Source of the DNA: Stenotrophomonas geniculata ATCC 19374 = JCM 13324
GTDB lineage: Bacteria; Pseudomonadota; Gammaproteobacteria; Xanthomonadales; Xanthomonadaceae
Direction of reading: 5' to 3'
NCBI RefSeq assembly: GCF_001431625.1
Contig: NZ_LLXT01000099.1
Coordinates: 1 to 49,310 of the forward strand
DNA: 49,310 bases
The position numbers and the translations under genes are program-made. Within the stretch, counting starts at the first letter, position 1, and each line of letters opens with the position of its first letter. Shown one piece after another: positions 1 to 10,023 of the stretch. A model generated the notes under the pieces. That model ran no database searches. It was not told where the DNA came from and was given only the letters and a program-made list of their open reading frames with translations.

Positions 1-55
1 CCGCCTTCGACAGTTTCCCGCGATCTGTCGGAATGGCATGGCTTGCTTCTGGTGG

Positions 56-99
56 GTGTCGACCTTGGTCGACACGGTAGATCCACGCCATGCGTGGAT
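56..99. repeat. Two-hairpin intergenic repeat, copy 1
   Basis: Two adjacent perfect palindromes: arms GTGTCGACC/GGTCGACAC (56-75) and ATCCACGC/GCGTGGAT (81-99). The same two-hairpin module recurs near 16793-16836, so it is a dispersed element. It lies downstream of the recD stop codon; bases 1-140 otherwise show no gene. Confidence 0.8.
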
Positions 100-140
100 G
101 AAGGTGCGCGTTGTGATTGGAGGAATTGGAAGGACTGAGG

Positions 141-2024
141 TCAGAACAGCTGGCCCTGCACCGTCGGTTCTTCGATCAGTGTCGATGGTGCTTCGATCAC
201 GTCTTCCGCACCCAAGCGCCAGGCCAGGCCACCCAATCGACTGGCGTGGCGTTTCAATGCGGCCTGCAGCACCTCTGCGCTGCCTGCTACGTGCAGGCGT
301 TGGCGGGCACGGGTCAGGCCGGTGTAGACCAGCTCGCGCGACAGCACGCGGCTATCCTGGCGTGGCAGCTGCAACCACACTTCGTCGAACTCCGAGCCCT
401 GTGCCTTGTGTACGGTCATCGCGAACGCGCTTTCGTGCGTGGGCAACGCGGCCGGGTGGAAGGCGCGTGGCTGCTCGACGGTATCGCCGGGGAACCAGGC
501 CACCATCGCGCCACTGTCATCGCGCAGGCAGATGCCGATATCGCCATTGAACAGGCGGTGCCGGTAGCTGTTCTCGGTGACCAGCAGCAGGCGGCCCTGG
601 AAGTAGCCCGGGGTGTTGCCGGCCAGCAGCTGTTCGATGCGGCTGTTGAGCCCGCGCGCGCCCTGCGGGCCTTCGCGCAATGCGGTCAGCACGCGCAAGC
701 GCCCGGCCTGCTGCAGGGCACTTATCGGATCAGCGGCCTCGGCCAGCGCACGCCAGTGCCCCAGCAAATGCTCGCGCTGGCCACGCAATGGATCGGCTTC
801 GCCTTCATGGAAATGCACGCCAGCCAGTGAACCGCCACGCAGCAGCTGCAATGCGGTGCTGCTGTCGCCTTCGCGCACGGCATGCGCCAGCGGCGCCAGG
901 TCCAGTGCATCACTCTGACGGTAACCGCGCTGCAGCTGCACGCGGCGGCCAGCAAAGGCGCGTGGTGCCGCCTGCGGCTGCAAGGTGGCCGGCGCCAGCA
1001 GTCCATGCAGTGCCTGCGCGTCGTCGGCGCGGGTGCCGATGCCATCGCCGCTGGCGCGCAGGATCGCGCTGAGTACGTCGCCGGCTTCCACCGACGGCAG
1101 CTGGTCCGGGTCGCCGAGCAGGATCAGCCGGGTGCCACTGGCGATCGCATCGACCAGCTTGGCCATCATCGGCAGATCGATCATCGACGCTTCGTCGACC
1201 ACCACCACATCCACCGGCAGTGGATTATCAGCGTGGTGGCGGAAGCGCGGTGAATCGGGAATCACGCCGAGCAGGCGATGCAGGGTGGTGCCGGTACTGG
1301 GCAATGCCGCGCACAACGTCGCATCCACTCCTTGTTCCTGCAGACGTTGCACGGCTACGCGAAGGCTCTCGGCCATGCGCTCGGCAGCGCGACCGGTCGG
1401 CGCGGCCAACGCCACCTCGGGCAGCGGCTGGCCGGCATGCCGGGCCTGCGCCGCCAGCAGCAGCAACAGGCGCGCGATGGTGGTGGTCTTGCCGGTGCCG
1501 GGGCCGCCGGTGACCAGTGCCAGCGGATGGCGCAGGGTCACGCCGGCTGCGCGTGCCTGGTGATCTTCACTGTTCAATGCCTGCGGGAACAGCTGCGCGA
1601 ACAGCGGCGCCAACGCCGTCATGTCCGGCGCCGGCAGCGGATGCCGGCCGATGCGCTGCAGCCCGGCCGCCAACTGACGCTCGTACTCGCGATAACGGCG
1701 CAGGTAGAGCAGGCCGTTCTCCAGCACCAGTGGCGCATCCTCGGCGATGGCGTCGGACTGCTCGGGTGTCGCCACCCACGGCGACGCACGCAGCTGTGCC
1801 AGCCAGTCCTGCGCGGCAGGCCACTCGGGCACGCCTTCCAGCAACCGCTGCGGTTGTGCCGGATCGAACGCGGCGTGGCCCTGCGATACCGCCAGCGAGG
1901 CCAGCGCCGCCGCCAGCGCCACACTCTCGGGCGTGTCGTCGCGCAGCCGCTGCAGGCTGGTCGCCAACGCGTGATCAAGGGTGCGCAGCTGGCCCTTCTG
2001 GTGCAGTTCCTTCAGCAGGCTCAT
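141..2024 (-). CDS. recD: Exodeoxyribonuclease V alpha subunit RecD
   Basis: The 627-residue product is the 5'-3' motor subunit of RecBCD, which processes double-strand DNA ends for homologous recombination. The Walker A motif GGPGTGKT is at residues 173-180, followed by a Walker B stretch VVVVDEAS and a C-terminal UvrD-like motif (MTVHKAQGSEFDEV). Length fits RecD of gammaproteobacteria. The start ATG overlaps the recB stop codon by 4 bp (ATGA), so the subunits are translationally coupled. It is the last gene of the recC-recB-recD operon. Confidence 0.97.
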   Translation of the reverse strand: MSLLKELHQKGQLRTLDHALATSLQRLRDDTPESVALAAALASLAVSQGHAAFDPAQPQRLLEGVPEWPAAQDWLAQLRASPWVATPEQSDAIAEDAPLVLENGLLYLRRYREYERQLAAGLQRIGRHPLPAPDMTALAPLFAQLFPQALNSEDHQARAAGVTLRHPLALVTGGPGTGKTTTIARLLLLLAAQARHAGQPLPEVALAAPTGRAAERMAESLRVAVQRLQEQGVDATLCAALPSTGTTLHRLLGVIPDSPRFRHHADNPLPVDVVVVDEASMIDLPMMAKLVDAIASGTRLILLGDPDQLPSVEAGDVLSAILRASGDGIGTRADDAQALHGLLAPATLQPQAAPRAFAGRRVQLQRGYRQSDALDLAPLAHAVREGDSSTALQLLRGGSLAGVHFHEGEADPLRGQREHLLGHWRALAEAADPISALQQAGRLRVLTALREGPQGARGLNSRIEQLLAGNTPGYFQGRLLLVTENSYRHRLFNGDIGICLRDDSGAMVAWFPGDTVEQPRAFHPAALPTHESAFAMTVHKAQGSEFDEVWLQLPRQDSRVLSRELVYTGLTRARQRLHVAGSAEVLQAALKRHASRLGGLAWRLGAEDVIEAPSTLIEEPTVQGQLF

Positions 2025-5000
2025 GCGCTGGCTCCACGTGCACGTGCGGCCAGTTCGGCCTGGGCCTGCTCGCCACCGGCGAACAACGCATCCAGGGCAT
2101 CCACCAACGCCAGCGGGAAACGGTCCACATGCACGCCATTGCCGGTGCCATCCAGGCCGCGGCAGAACAGGTAGCGGATGCCGCCCATGTCACGTTCGTA
2201 GTCGTAGGCCGCGCCCAGGCGGAAGCGCAACCAGCGATGCAGGGCCACGGTGTAGATCAGCGCCTGCAGGTCGTACTCGCTGTGCCGCATGGCAATGGCC
2301 AGCAGGTCCGGGCTGTAGCCGGGCAGGCGGTTGGACTTGTAGTCGAGCACGTACCAGCGCCCGTCGCGCACGTAGGTCAGGTCGATCATGCCGGTCATCA
2401 GCCCTTCCAGGCGGCGACGCTGGCCGAAGCCTCGACGACCACTGGAAACGCCGTGCGCATGAAGGACCTGCAGCAGCGCCGGCACCGTGGTCGGTTCGAT
2501 GGCGAAATGGAAGTCGATTTCTGCGCGGCGCTCGCCTTCACCCAGGCTGTGCAGCGCACCGCCTTCGGGTAGCGGCACGGTCAGCGTGTGGCCAACCAGC
2601 GGCACCAGCACGGCCACGCCGTCGTCCAGATCGACATCGGCATAGCCTTCGTCGTGCAGCGCCTTGCGCAGCACCTCGGCCTGCCCCTCAGGGGCTTCCA
2701 GGCCCGGCTGCCAGTCAGCCCATGCAGCAAAGTCGACGTTCTCCATCGCCTCATGCAGCACGTTGCCGAAGCGACTGCCCATGAAGCGCGGATCGAGCGG
2801 GGCGTTGTCCTCGGCGGCCGCGGTGGGTTCAGGCAGCGCCGGTTCCAATGGCAGTTCCGGGCCGGCCGGTTCGTCGGCGGCCGGTGCCGGCAGCTCGGTG
2901 GCGGCCGCTTCGATATCGCTGCCAACGCCTGCATCTGCGTGGGCCAGCTGGGTAAAGCTGTACACCCACCAGTCGTGCGGCACGCGCCGGGTCAGTGCAC
3001 GCACGGCTGGAAGCTCACCTTCCACTTCGGCCGCCAGCTGCGGCAGCGTGGCCGGCGCCTCGCTGTCATCGATGTGCACATCGGCGAGCGCGCGCAGCGC
3101 CTGCAGGTCACCCAGCAGCGGCGCCAGCCGCGTCTTGCCGAACCCGGCCAGATCACCCACGGCGATCCACAGCGCATGCTCGGCACGGGTCAGTCCCACA
3201 TACAGAAGGCGCGCATCCTCGGCGCGCTGCTCGCGTTCGCGCTGCGTGGTGGCCGCTTCCCAGGCCTCGTCCTTGTCCAGCTTCCAGTGCAACTGGCGCT
3301 GGCCGCCGACGTGCACGGTGCAGTGCGAGGCCGTGTTCGGTGCGCCGCCGTCGATGCCGACGAAGGGCAGGAACACCAGCGGATACTCCAGGCCCTTGCT
3401 CTTGTGCAGGGTGATGATCTGCACGCGGCGCGCATCCGATTCCAGGCGCAGCAGCTGCTGCTCGTCATCCTGGTCGGCGCTGGCCATCTGCCCCTGCAAC
3501 CAGTCCAGCAGCCCGTGCATGCCCAGCGCCTGCGCGGAGGCTTCCTGCAGCAGTTCACCCAGCTGCAGGTAATTGGTGAGGCGGCGCTCGCCATCGATCA
3601 GCGCCAGCAGACGCTCGCCCTGCGCGGCACAGACATCGGCGATCACCGCGAACGGCCCGCCGCGCTGCCAGCGCTCTCGCCAGTGCAGCAGCTGCGCCTG
3701 GAACCCACGTTGCAGGTCGCCGTCGCGTTCCATCGCCGCAATCGCACTTGCGCGCTGGCCGAGCAGTACCGTGGCCAGCGCTGCGCGCAGGCGGCCCTCG
3801 TCGGCCGGTTGCAGCAGTGCCAGCAGCAGCGCACGCAGATCACGCGCTTCAGGCGTGGAAAACAGGCTCTGCTTGCCGGCTGCCACTGCCGGAATGCCGA
3901 CCGCGGCCAGTGCGCGCTGCACCAGGGTGGCCTCGCGATGCGAGCGCACCAGCACCGCGATGTCACCGGGCTGCACCGGGCGCCCACGCAACACGGCATT
4001 GCCCGCACGCGCCTCGACCAGGATCTGGTGAATCGCGGCCACGCAGGCCTGGGTCGCCGCATCGCGCGAGGCATCGGCGCTCATCGCCTTGTCACCGCCA
4101 CTGCGCAGCACGCGCAGGGTGAGCGCCGCGGCGGCATGGCCGTCGCGCTGGTAGTCCGCATCGCTGCGCACGCCACCGGGCCGCACCGGCTCGAACTGGA
4201 TGCCGCGTTCGAGGAAGACGTCTTCGCCGGCGTTGTCGTACAGCGCCTGCAGCGCGCGCAGCACAGCGGGTCGCGAGCGGAAGTTCTGGTCCAGCACCGG
4301 CGCCTGCTGCGCCACCTGCTTGGCCTTCAGGTAAGTGTGGATATCACCGCCGCGGAAACCGTAGATCGCCTGCTTGGGGTCGCCGATCAGGAACAACGCC
4401 GGTGCCAGGCCCAGCTCGCGCACCTCCGGCGAATCACCGAACACGGTGTGGAAGATGCCCCACTGGCGATCGTCGGTATCCTGGAACTCATCAACCAGCG
4501 CGATGCGGTACTGCGCGCGCAGCTGCCTGACCAGCGTCAGTCGCTGCGGGCCTTCCAGGGCGAGCGCTACGCCATCGATCAGATCGTCGTAGGTCTGCAC
4601 CCGGCGGATGCGCTTCAGTGCCTGCAGCCGCTGCGTGGCGTCGGCGCGAAGCGCGTGCAGGAAATTCAATGCGGTGGCACGCAACCAGGCATCGCGTTCG
4701 GCCAGCAGCACGACATAGCGCGCCAACGGTGCCTGCAATGGCGACGACGGCGTGCGCTCGGCGAATTTCTTGTTGGTCTTGGCGGCCAACGCCTCCGGCA
4801 GCAGCGCCGGCAGGCGTTCGCTGATCAGCAGCTCGCGCGGGTCGGCGCGCTCGGCCCAGGCCAGCAGCTGCCGGCCCAGCGGATGCAGCCAGCCCAGCTT
4901 GTAGGACACGCCGTTGAGCCACTTGTTGTCGACCGCATCGCAGAGGTCGATGAAGAACTGCTCGCCGTGTTCGCGCACGCGTGCAGACAGCTCTTCCGCC

Positions 5001-5701
5001 GCGCCCTGCAGGGCCATATGCGGATCGGGCAACGCCACCGGCTGCGGCAACGGATGCAGTGGCGGCGCGGCCAGCAGCGCGCGCAGATCGGCGGCCAGCG
5101 CGTCCGGGTTGGACCACAGCCAGGTCAGCGGCTCCAGCGTGGCCGGGTCATTGGCATGCACGCGCCATAGATCCGCTGCCAGTTCCTCCAGCAGCTCGCG
5201 GTCACTGGCCAGCAGTTCCGGCGGGTCGAAGGTATGGCCGCTTTCCAGCGCATGCTCGCGCAGCACGCGGGTGCAGAAGCCGTGGATGGTGAAGATGGAC
5301 GCCAGATCGATCTCGTCTGCGGCCACCTGCAGGCGGCGTTTCAATGCGGCGGCGCTTTCGCTGCCCTCGTGCAGATGACGCTGCAGCACCGCGCGGGTGA
5401 GGCGCACGTCCGGCGCTTCGCCCTCGTCCCGTTCCAGATCGACCAGGCGTGCGGCCAGCGCCAGGCGCTCGCGTATGCGCTTGCGTAGTTCCTGGGTGGC
5501 GGCGTCGGTGAAGGTCACTGCCAGTATCTGGCCGATGCGCAGGCCCTGCTCCACCACCAGGCGGGTGAACAGCGTGGCCAGGGTGAAGGTCTTACCGGTG
5601 CCGGCGCTGGCTTCGATGAGGCGGATGCCGTCCAGCGGCAGGGCCAGGTAGGGATCACGGCTGAGGGATTCGATGCCGTCTTCGGCGATGGCGGTGCTCA
5701 T
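2021..5701 (-). CDS. recB: Exodeoxyribonuclease V beta subunit RecB
   Basis: The 1226-residue product is the 3'-5' helicase-nuclease subunit of RecBCD. An SF1 (UvrD-like) Walker A, ASAGTGKT, is at residues 31-38. Further helicase motifs include LVDEFQDTD and ITLHKSKGLEYP. The C-terminal nuclease domain keeps the catalytic pattern D1107...D1120-Y-K1122 followed by SN, so the nuclease should be active. It overlaps both recC (upstream) and recD (downstream) by 4 bp. No ptrA-like protease gene interrupts the cluster, unlike the E. coli recC-ptrA-recB-recD arrangement. Confidence 0.97.
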   Translation of the reverse strand: MSTAIAEDGIESLSRDPYLALPLDGIRLIEASAGTGKTFTLATLFTRLVVEQGLRIGQILAVTFTDAATQELRKRIRERLALAARLVDLERDEGEAPDVRLTRAVLQRHLHEGSESAAALKRRLQVAADEIDLASIFTIHGFCTRVLREHALESGHTFDPPELLASDRELLEELAADLWRVHANDPATLEPLTWLWSNPDALAADLRALLAAPPLHPLPQPVALPDPHMALQGAAEELSARVREHGEQFFIDLCDAVDNKWLNGVSYKLGWLHPLGRQLLAWAERADPRELLISERLPALLPEALAAKTNKKFAERTPSSPLQAPLARYVVLLAERDAWLRATALNFLHALRADATQRLQALKRIRRVQTYDDLIDGVALALEGPQRLTLVRQLRAQYRIALVDEFQDTDDRQWGIFHTVFGDSPEVRELGLAPALFLIGDPKQAIYGFRGGDIHTYLKAKQVAQQAPVLDQNFRSRPAVLRALQALYDNAGEDVFLERGIQFEPVRPGGVRSDADYQRDGHAAAALTLRVLRSGGDKAMSADASRDAATQACVAAIHQILVEARAGNAVLRGRPVQPGDIAVLVRSHREATLVQRALAAVGIPAVAAGKQSLFSTPEARDLRALLLALLQPADEGRLRAALATVLLGQRASAIAAMERDGDLQRGFQAQLLHWRERWQRGGPFAVIADVCAAQGERLLALIDGERRLTNYLQLGELLQEASAQALGMHGLLDWLQGQMASADQDDEQQLLRLESDARRVQIITLHKSKGLEYPLVFLPFVGIDGGAPNTASHCTVHVGGQRQLHWKLDKDEAWEAATTQREREQRAEDARLLYVGLTRAEHALWIAVGDLAGFGKTRLAPLLGDLQALRALADVHIDDSEAPATLPQLAAEVEGELPAVRALTRRVPHDWWVYSFTQLAHADAGVGSDIEAAATELPAPAADEPAGPELPLEPALPEPTAAAEDNAPLDPRFMGSRFGNVLHEAMENVDFAAWADWQPGLEAPEGQAEVLRKALHDEGYADVDLDDGVAVLVPLVGHTLTVPLPEGGALHSLGEGERRAEIDFHFAIEPTTVPALLQVLHAHGVSSGRRGFGQRRRLEGLMTGMIDLTYVRDGRWYVLDYKSNRLPGYSPDLLAIAMRHSEYDLQALIYTVALHRWLRFRLGAAYDYERDMGGIRYLFCRGLDGTGNGVHVDRFPLALVDALDALFAGGEQAQAELAARARGASA

Positions 5702-8700
5702 GCGCTGTCCTCCTGGCGTGCTTCGGCGCCGAGAGTGCGGCCTTCGCGCACCGCGCTGAAGACCACCTGGCTGTTGCGCAGCAGGTCGGCATAACTGGCA
5801 TCGGTGGCGAACGGGTCTGCGCCGCGCAGCAGCAGCTGCCAGGCGTCGCTGCTGGATTCACCCCAGGTGCGGTCGCTGCCGTGCCATTGCTTCCAGCCTT
5901 CGCTGCGCTGTTTTTCTGTCGGCGCGTTGTACAGCACCCAGCCGGTATACGGGGCAAAGCGCAGCGGCTCGCGCAGGCCACGCTGGCGCAGCTGCAGCAG
6001 CGCACGCAGCGCCGCGCGCGCCGCCGGAACGCTCAATGCCGGCAGCACATGCGGGCCGGGGCCGGCATCGCCGCCATCGTGGAACTGCACGAGGGGCAGC
6101 GCGTCGCCAGCGGCGTTGGCCAGCAGCCAGTCCAGGCCCTGGCGGATCACTGCATTGCCATTGAGCGTGCCGGCACGCAGGCGCACCAGCCCTTCGGGAT
6201 GCCGATCGGCCACGCGGCCATGCAGGCGCACGCCATCGATGTCCACTTCGTAGCGGCGGCTTTCCAGTGGATCGCCCTGCATCCAGCCCAGCAGCGCACT
6301 GGCATACGGGCGTGTCTTCAACTGCTCCACCTCGAACTGGCGCTGGCCCAATGGACCCGACGGCAGCAGGCCACGCGCGCGCAGCCGCGGGTACAAGGGC
6401 TCGGTATCGCCGCTGAGCGTGGCGCGTACCACCGCCGCCTGCACGCTGCGCTTTTCCGGCCCGCGCGACGACAGCACCAGCGGTTCCAGGTCATCGACCT
6501 CCTCGACATCGTCGGCCAGGCGCAGGCCCAGCGACTGTGCGAGGAACTGCCCGGCCGGGTCGCACAGGAAGCGGCGCAGGGTATCGAGCGCGACCTCCTC
6601 TTCCACCGCATCGTCGAGCGGCGGCGGCAACGGTGCATCGAACCATGGCTGCAGGCCACCGCGCTGGCCGGTCAGGCGACCGGCGGCCGGATGCCACTGG
6701 CGGCGATAGCTGAAGCGGCGTGGATCGCCATCACCGAACGCGGCTGGCGAGAACGGCTGCAAGGCGTGACGCACGGTGAAGTCGCGGACCGCTGCGGTCG
6801 GATCGAGGTGATATGCGGCGGCGGCATCGATCAGTTCGCTGACCAGTACCGACGGCTCACGCACGCTGCCATCGCGCGGATCGGCGCCGAGATAGCTGAG
6901 ATAGAACACCTCCTGCGCGGCCGCGAACAGCTGCAGGAACAGGAAGCGGTCATCCTCGCGGGTGGAGCGGTCGCCCGGACGGCGGCGCGGCGTATCCAGC
7001 TCGGCGGTGAGCTGGTTGAGACCGGCGGCAGGGTCACGGCGGGGGAAATCGCCATCATTGAGACCGAGCACGCAGATCACCCGGAACGGCAGCAGCCGCA
7101 TCGGCACCATGCGGCCGAAACTGATGCCACCGGTCAGCAGCGGTGCGCGCGTATCGGCCTCCCCCAGTACGCCGGCGAAGTGCGAACGCACCACCTCCGG
7201 CGGCACGCCGTCTTCGAAACCGGCCTTGGCGGCATCGTCGGCGAACTGGTTGAGCAGCTTGCGCAGGCGCTCCAGCGCGCGCTGGCTGTTGGGCGAGCTG
7301 GGCGCGATGGGCAGCAGTGCATCCAGCAGCGACAGCAGGCGCTGCCGCCACTGCGCCGGGGTCAGCAGCTCGCCGAGGCGACGCTGATAGATCGCCAGCA
7401 CGCGCAACAGGCGCAGCAGCCGGTCCAGCGCGTCCAGCGCGCCGCCTTCCAGTTCGATCCACGGCGCCACACCGGCCAGGTCAGCCTCACTGCCGGTGGC
7501 ATGGCCGAGTACCAGGCGATCCAGCGCGAACTGCCAAGTGTAGGCGTCGTCGGCCGGTGCCTGGTGCTGGTTGCGGTGCTTCGCATCCAGGCCCCAGCGT
7601 GTACCGGCCTGCTTCAGCCAGCCATGCAGGCGATCGAAGTCCACCGCTTCCAGCCCGGCCGCTTCGGCCAGCGGCGCGCTGGCCAGCAGGTCCAGCACTT
7701 CGTTCAAGCCAAAGCGCGAGACCGGCAGGCCCAGCAGATGCACGAACACATCGGCCAGCGGCTCGCCCGCCAGTGGACTGCTGTCGGCCAGCGCATACGG
7801 AATGTGCTCCTCCTCGCCGCCGCGACCGCCGAACACGGCTTCCAGGTACGGCACATAGGGATCGATGTCCGGCGCCAGCACCGCGATCTCGCGCGCCTGC
7901 AGCGGCGGGTCGAAGCGCGGATCCTGCAGCAGGCTGCGCAGCTGGTCGTGCAGCACCTGCAGCTCGCGCAGCCGGGTATGGCAGGCGTGCACCTGCAGGC
8001 TGGGGTCGTCACTGCGCAGGCCTTCGCGCAGCTCGCCCGAGGGCAGTGCGCGGCGGTGGAACAGATCGCGCTGCAGGCGATGCAGCAGGCTGTCGGACAG
8101 GCCGCCTTCGTCCAGGGTCGGCCGGGTGTCCTCCTCCGGATCGGAATAGGCGGCGATCTCGCCGGCCGGATGCACCACCTCGTAACTGCCCAGCACCGCC
8201 ATGAAGTCGCGGCCGGCCGCACCCCAGGCTTCCAGCAGGCGGTTCTCGCCGGCCGCTTCACCGAAGGGATCGGGCGCGCCGCTGCGCAGGCGCTCGGCCA
8301 GCGTCTGCAGGTCGCCCCAGTACGACTGAACCGGGGTGGGCATGTAGAAGTGCAGCTCGCCCACCCGGGCCTGGGTGGCCATCACCCGCAGCACGTCGGG
8401 CGAGATGTTGAGCGTCGCGAACGCAGACATGCGCGGCGGCAAGCCTTGCGGCAGCGGCTGGCCGGCGCCTTCGAAGCGGTCCAGGTACTCCTGGATGCGG
8501 CGGGCGCGATAGTCGTGGCCCCGGGTGATGGTGCGCCACAGGATTGCCTGCGGATCGGCCGGATCGGCCCCCGCCGCCCAGCGCAGCAGCCAGTCACGCC
8601 GCCAGGCCTGGTACCTCTCGAACACCGAGGCCAGCTCGCCGGCCAGCGCCCACGGCTTCAGAGCATCATCGCCGGCAAGATACGACTGCAGCGCGCGCAT

Positions 8701-9045
8701 CGGTGGCTGCGCCAGCAGCGACGGATCGCGCAGCGCCTGGTACAGCTTCCAGTGCAGGCCGGCGGCGTCCAGATCGTCCTGCTCACCGCTGACGTTGGCC
8801 TTCAGCGCGCGCGCCACGAACTCGCCCGGGGTCAGGAACTCGAGGTTGGCAGCCACGCCGAACTCGGCCGCCAGTGTCGCCTGCAGCCAACGCCGCATCG
8901 CCACCTGCGGGATCAGCACCACTTCCGGCGCCAGCAGCGGCTGGCCCGGTACCGGCGCACGCACGTTGCGCGCCAGCAGCGCGGCCAGCACGTCCAGGGA
9001 GTTGGAATGGTAGAGGCGGAAATCGCTGCCTGGGTCACTCATCAT
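5698..9045 (-). CDS. recC: Exodeoxyribonuclease V gamma subunit RecC
   Basis: The 1115-residue product is the RecC scaffold subunit, which in the family contains a degenerate helicase fold and recognises Chi. The N-terminus (LYHSNSLDVLAALLA) and internal AFATLNISPDVLRV, DIDPYVPYLEAVFG and VLGLNDGDFPRRDP blocks are typical of RecC. Two adjacent ATG codons (9045 and 9042) could start the protein; the longer is given, and no clear Shine-Dalgarno separates them. It is the first gene of the recCBD operon and is divergent from the mla operon across about 180 bp. Confidence 0.96.
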   Translation of the reverse strand: MMSDPGSDFRLYHSNSLDVLAALLARNVRAPVPGQPLLAPEVVLIPQVAMRRWLQATLAAEFGVAANLEFLTPGEFVARALKANVSGEQDDLDAAGLHWKLYQALRDPSLLAQPPMRALQSYLAGDDALKPWALAGELASVFERYQAWRRDWLLRWAAGADPADPQAILWRTITRGHDYRARRIQEYLDRFEGAGQPLPQGLPPRMSAFATLNISPDVLRVMATQARVGELHFYMPTPVQSYWGDLQTLAERLRSGAPDPFGEAAGENRLLEAWGAAGRDFMAVLGSYEVVHPAGEIAAYSDPEEDTRPTLDEGGLSDSLLHRLQRDLFHRRALPSGELREGLRSDDPSLQVHACHTRLRELQVLHDQLRSLLQDPRFDPPLQAREIAVLAPDIDPYVPYLEAVFGGRGGEEEHIPYALADSSPLAGEPLADVFVHLLGLPVSRFGLNEVLDLLASAPLAEAAGLEAVDFDRLHGWLKQAGTRWGLDAKHRNQHQAPADDAYTWQFALDRLVLGHATGSEADLAGVAPWIELEGGALDALDRLLRLLRVLAIYQRRLGELLTPAQWRQRLLSLLDALLPIAPSSPNSQRALERLRKLLNQFADDAAKAGFEDGVPPEVVRSHFAGVLGEADTRAPLLTGGISFGRMVPMRLLPFRVICVLGLNDGDFPRRDPAAGLNQLTAELDTPRRRPGDRSTREDDRFLFLQLFAAAQEVFYLSYLGADPRDGSVREPSVLVSELIDAAAAYHLDPTAAVRDFTVRHALQPFSPAAFGDGDPRRFSYRRQWHPAAGRLTGQRGGLQPWFDAPLPPPLDDAVEEEVALDTLRRFLCDPAGQFLAQSLGLRLADDVEEVDDLEPLVLSSRGPEKRSVQAAVVRATLSGDTEPLYPRLRARGLLPSGPLGQRQFEVEQLKTRPYASALLGWMQGDPLESRRYEVDIDGVRLHGRVADRHPEGLVRLRAGTLNGNAVIRQGLDWLLANAAGDALPLVQFHDGGDAGPGPHVLPALSVPAARAALRALLQLRQRGLREPLRFAPYTGWVLYNAPTEKQRSEGWKQWHGSDRTWGESSSDAWQLLLRGADPFATDASYADLLRNSQVVFSAVREGRTLGAEARQEDSA

Positions 9046-9159
9046 GCACAGTGTGCAGGACGGCAGGCAGTATTCAATGGTCAGCCCATCGCCGGTACGG
9101 ATTGTTCCGGGCTGCCGGGCGATTGTCCCGGCCTGCGCGAGGCCTTGCCGTGCAACAAT

Positions 9160-9174
9160 ACTGGACCGTCCAGT
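9160..9174. promoter_or_regulatory. Perfect palindrome in the recC-mlaF divergent spacer
   Basis: ACTGGAC-C-GTCCAGT is a 15-nt perfect inverted repeat, 51 bp upstream of mlaF. Its form resembles operators of TetR-type repressors, but no regulator gene lies beside it, so the assignment is inference only. The rest of the 180-bp spacer holds no obvious consensus promoter. Confidence 0.4.
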
Positions 9175-9225
9175 CTGCTTATGTTCAGCCGACGGGCCAG
9201 ATCCTTCGATGTCTAAAAAACGTTA

Positions 9226-10023
9226 ATGGTGCCCATGTCGGCTTCCACCTCCAGTCTGGTGCAGTTATCCAACGTCCGCATCGACCGGAGCGGACGCACG
9301 ATCCTGCGCGACGTGTCGCTGCAGGTGCCCAAGGGCAGCATCACTGCGGTGCTCGGTCCGTCCGGCAGCGGCAAGTCGACCCTGCTGGCGGCGCTGACCG
9401 GCGAACTGCGCCCGGTCGCCGGCGAGGCCACCCTGTTCGGCAAGCCGATCCCGCATGACAGCGGCGCGCTGCTGGAAATGCGCAAGAGCGTGGGCGTGCT
9501 GTTGCAGGGCAACGGCCTGCTGACCGACCTCACCGTGGCCGAGAACGTCGCCCTGCCGCTGCGTACGCACACCCGCCTGCCGACCGCCGTGCTGCGCCGG
9601 CTGGTGCAGATGAAGCTGCATGCGGTGGGCCTGCTGGCCGCCGCCGATGCCTGGCCGCGCGAGCTGTCCGGTGGCATGGCGCGCCGTGTGGCGCTGGCCC
9701 GTGCACTGGCGCTGGACCCGCCGCTGATGATCTACGACGAGCCGCTGACCGGGCTGGACCCGATCGCCTCGGGGGTGATCATGAGCCTGATCCAGCGCCT
9801 CAACCACAGCCTGGGCCTGACCAGCATCATCGTCAGCCACCACGTGCACGAGACCCTGCCGATCTGCGACCAGGTGATCGCGATCGCCAATGGCGGCATC
9901 GTGTTCCAGGGCACGCCCGAGGCACTGCAGTCCAGCCAGGACCCGCTGCTGCGGCAGTTCCTGCACGGCCAGCCCGATGGCCCGATTCCGTTCGATGCCG
10001 CGCCACGCGCGAGGGTTGCCTGA
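9226..10023 (+). CDS. mlaF: Phospholipid ABC transporter ATP-binding protein MlaF
   Basis: The 265-residue ATPase belongs to the Mla system, which moves phospholipids between the outer and inner membranes. Walker A GPSGSGKS is at residues 44-51; the signature LSGGMARRVALARAL and Walker B LMIYDEP follow. The first in-frame ATG (9226) is used; a second at 9235 (MSAST) is equally possible because neither has a clear ribosome site. Its stop overlaps the mlaE start (TGATG), implying translational coupling. First gene of a six-gene operon. Confidence 0.93.
   Translation: MVPMSASTSSLVQLSNVRIDRSGRTILRDVSLQVPKGSITAVLGPSGSGKSTLLAALTGELRPVAGEATLFGKPIPHDSGALLEMRKSVGVLLQGNGLLTDLTVAENVALPLRTHTRLPTAVLRRLVQMKLHAVGLLAAADAWPRELSGGMARRVALARALALDPPLMIYDEPLTGLDPIASGVIMSLIQRLNHSLGLTSIIVSHHVHETLPICDQVIAIANGGIVFQGTPEALQSSQDPLLRQFLHGQPDGPIPFDAAPRARVA

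Noticed and set aside
5881..9216. A very long open frame on the plus strand, antisense to recC (similar long ones oppose recB, gyrB and the deacetylase-caspase gene)
   Set aside because: High GC removes stop codons in antisense frames. The translations are low-complexity, rich in Gln/Arg/His, and match no family, while the opposite strand has intact catalytic motifs.
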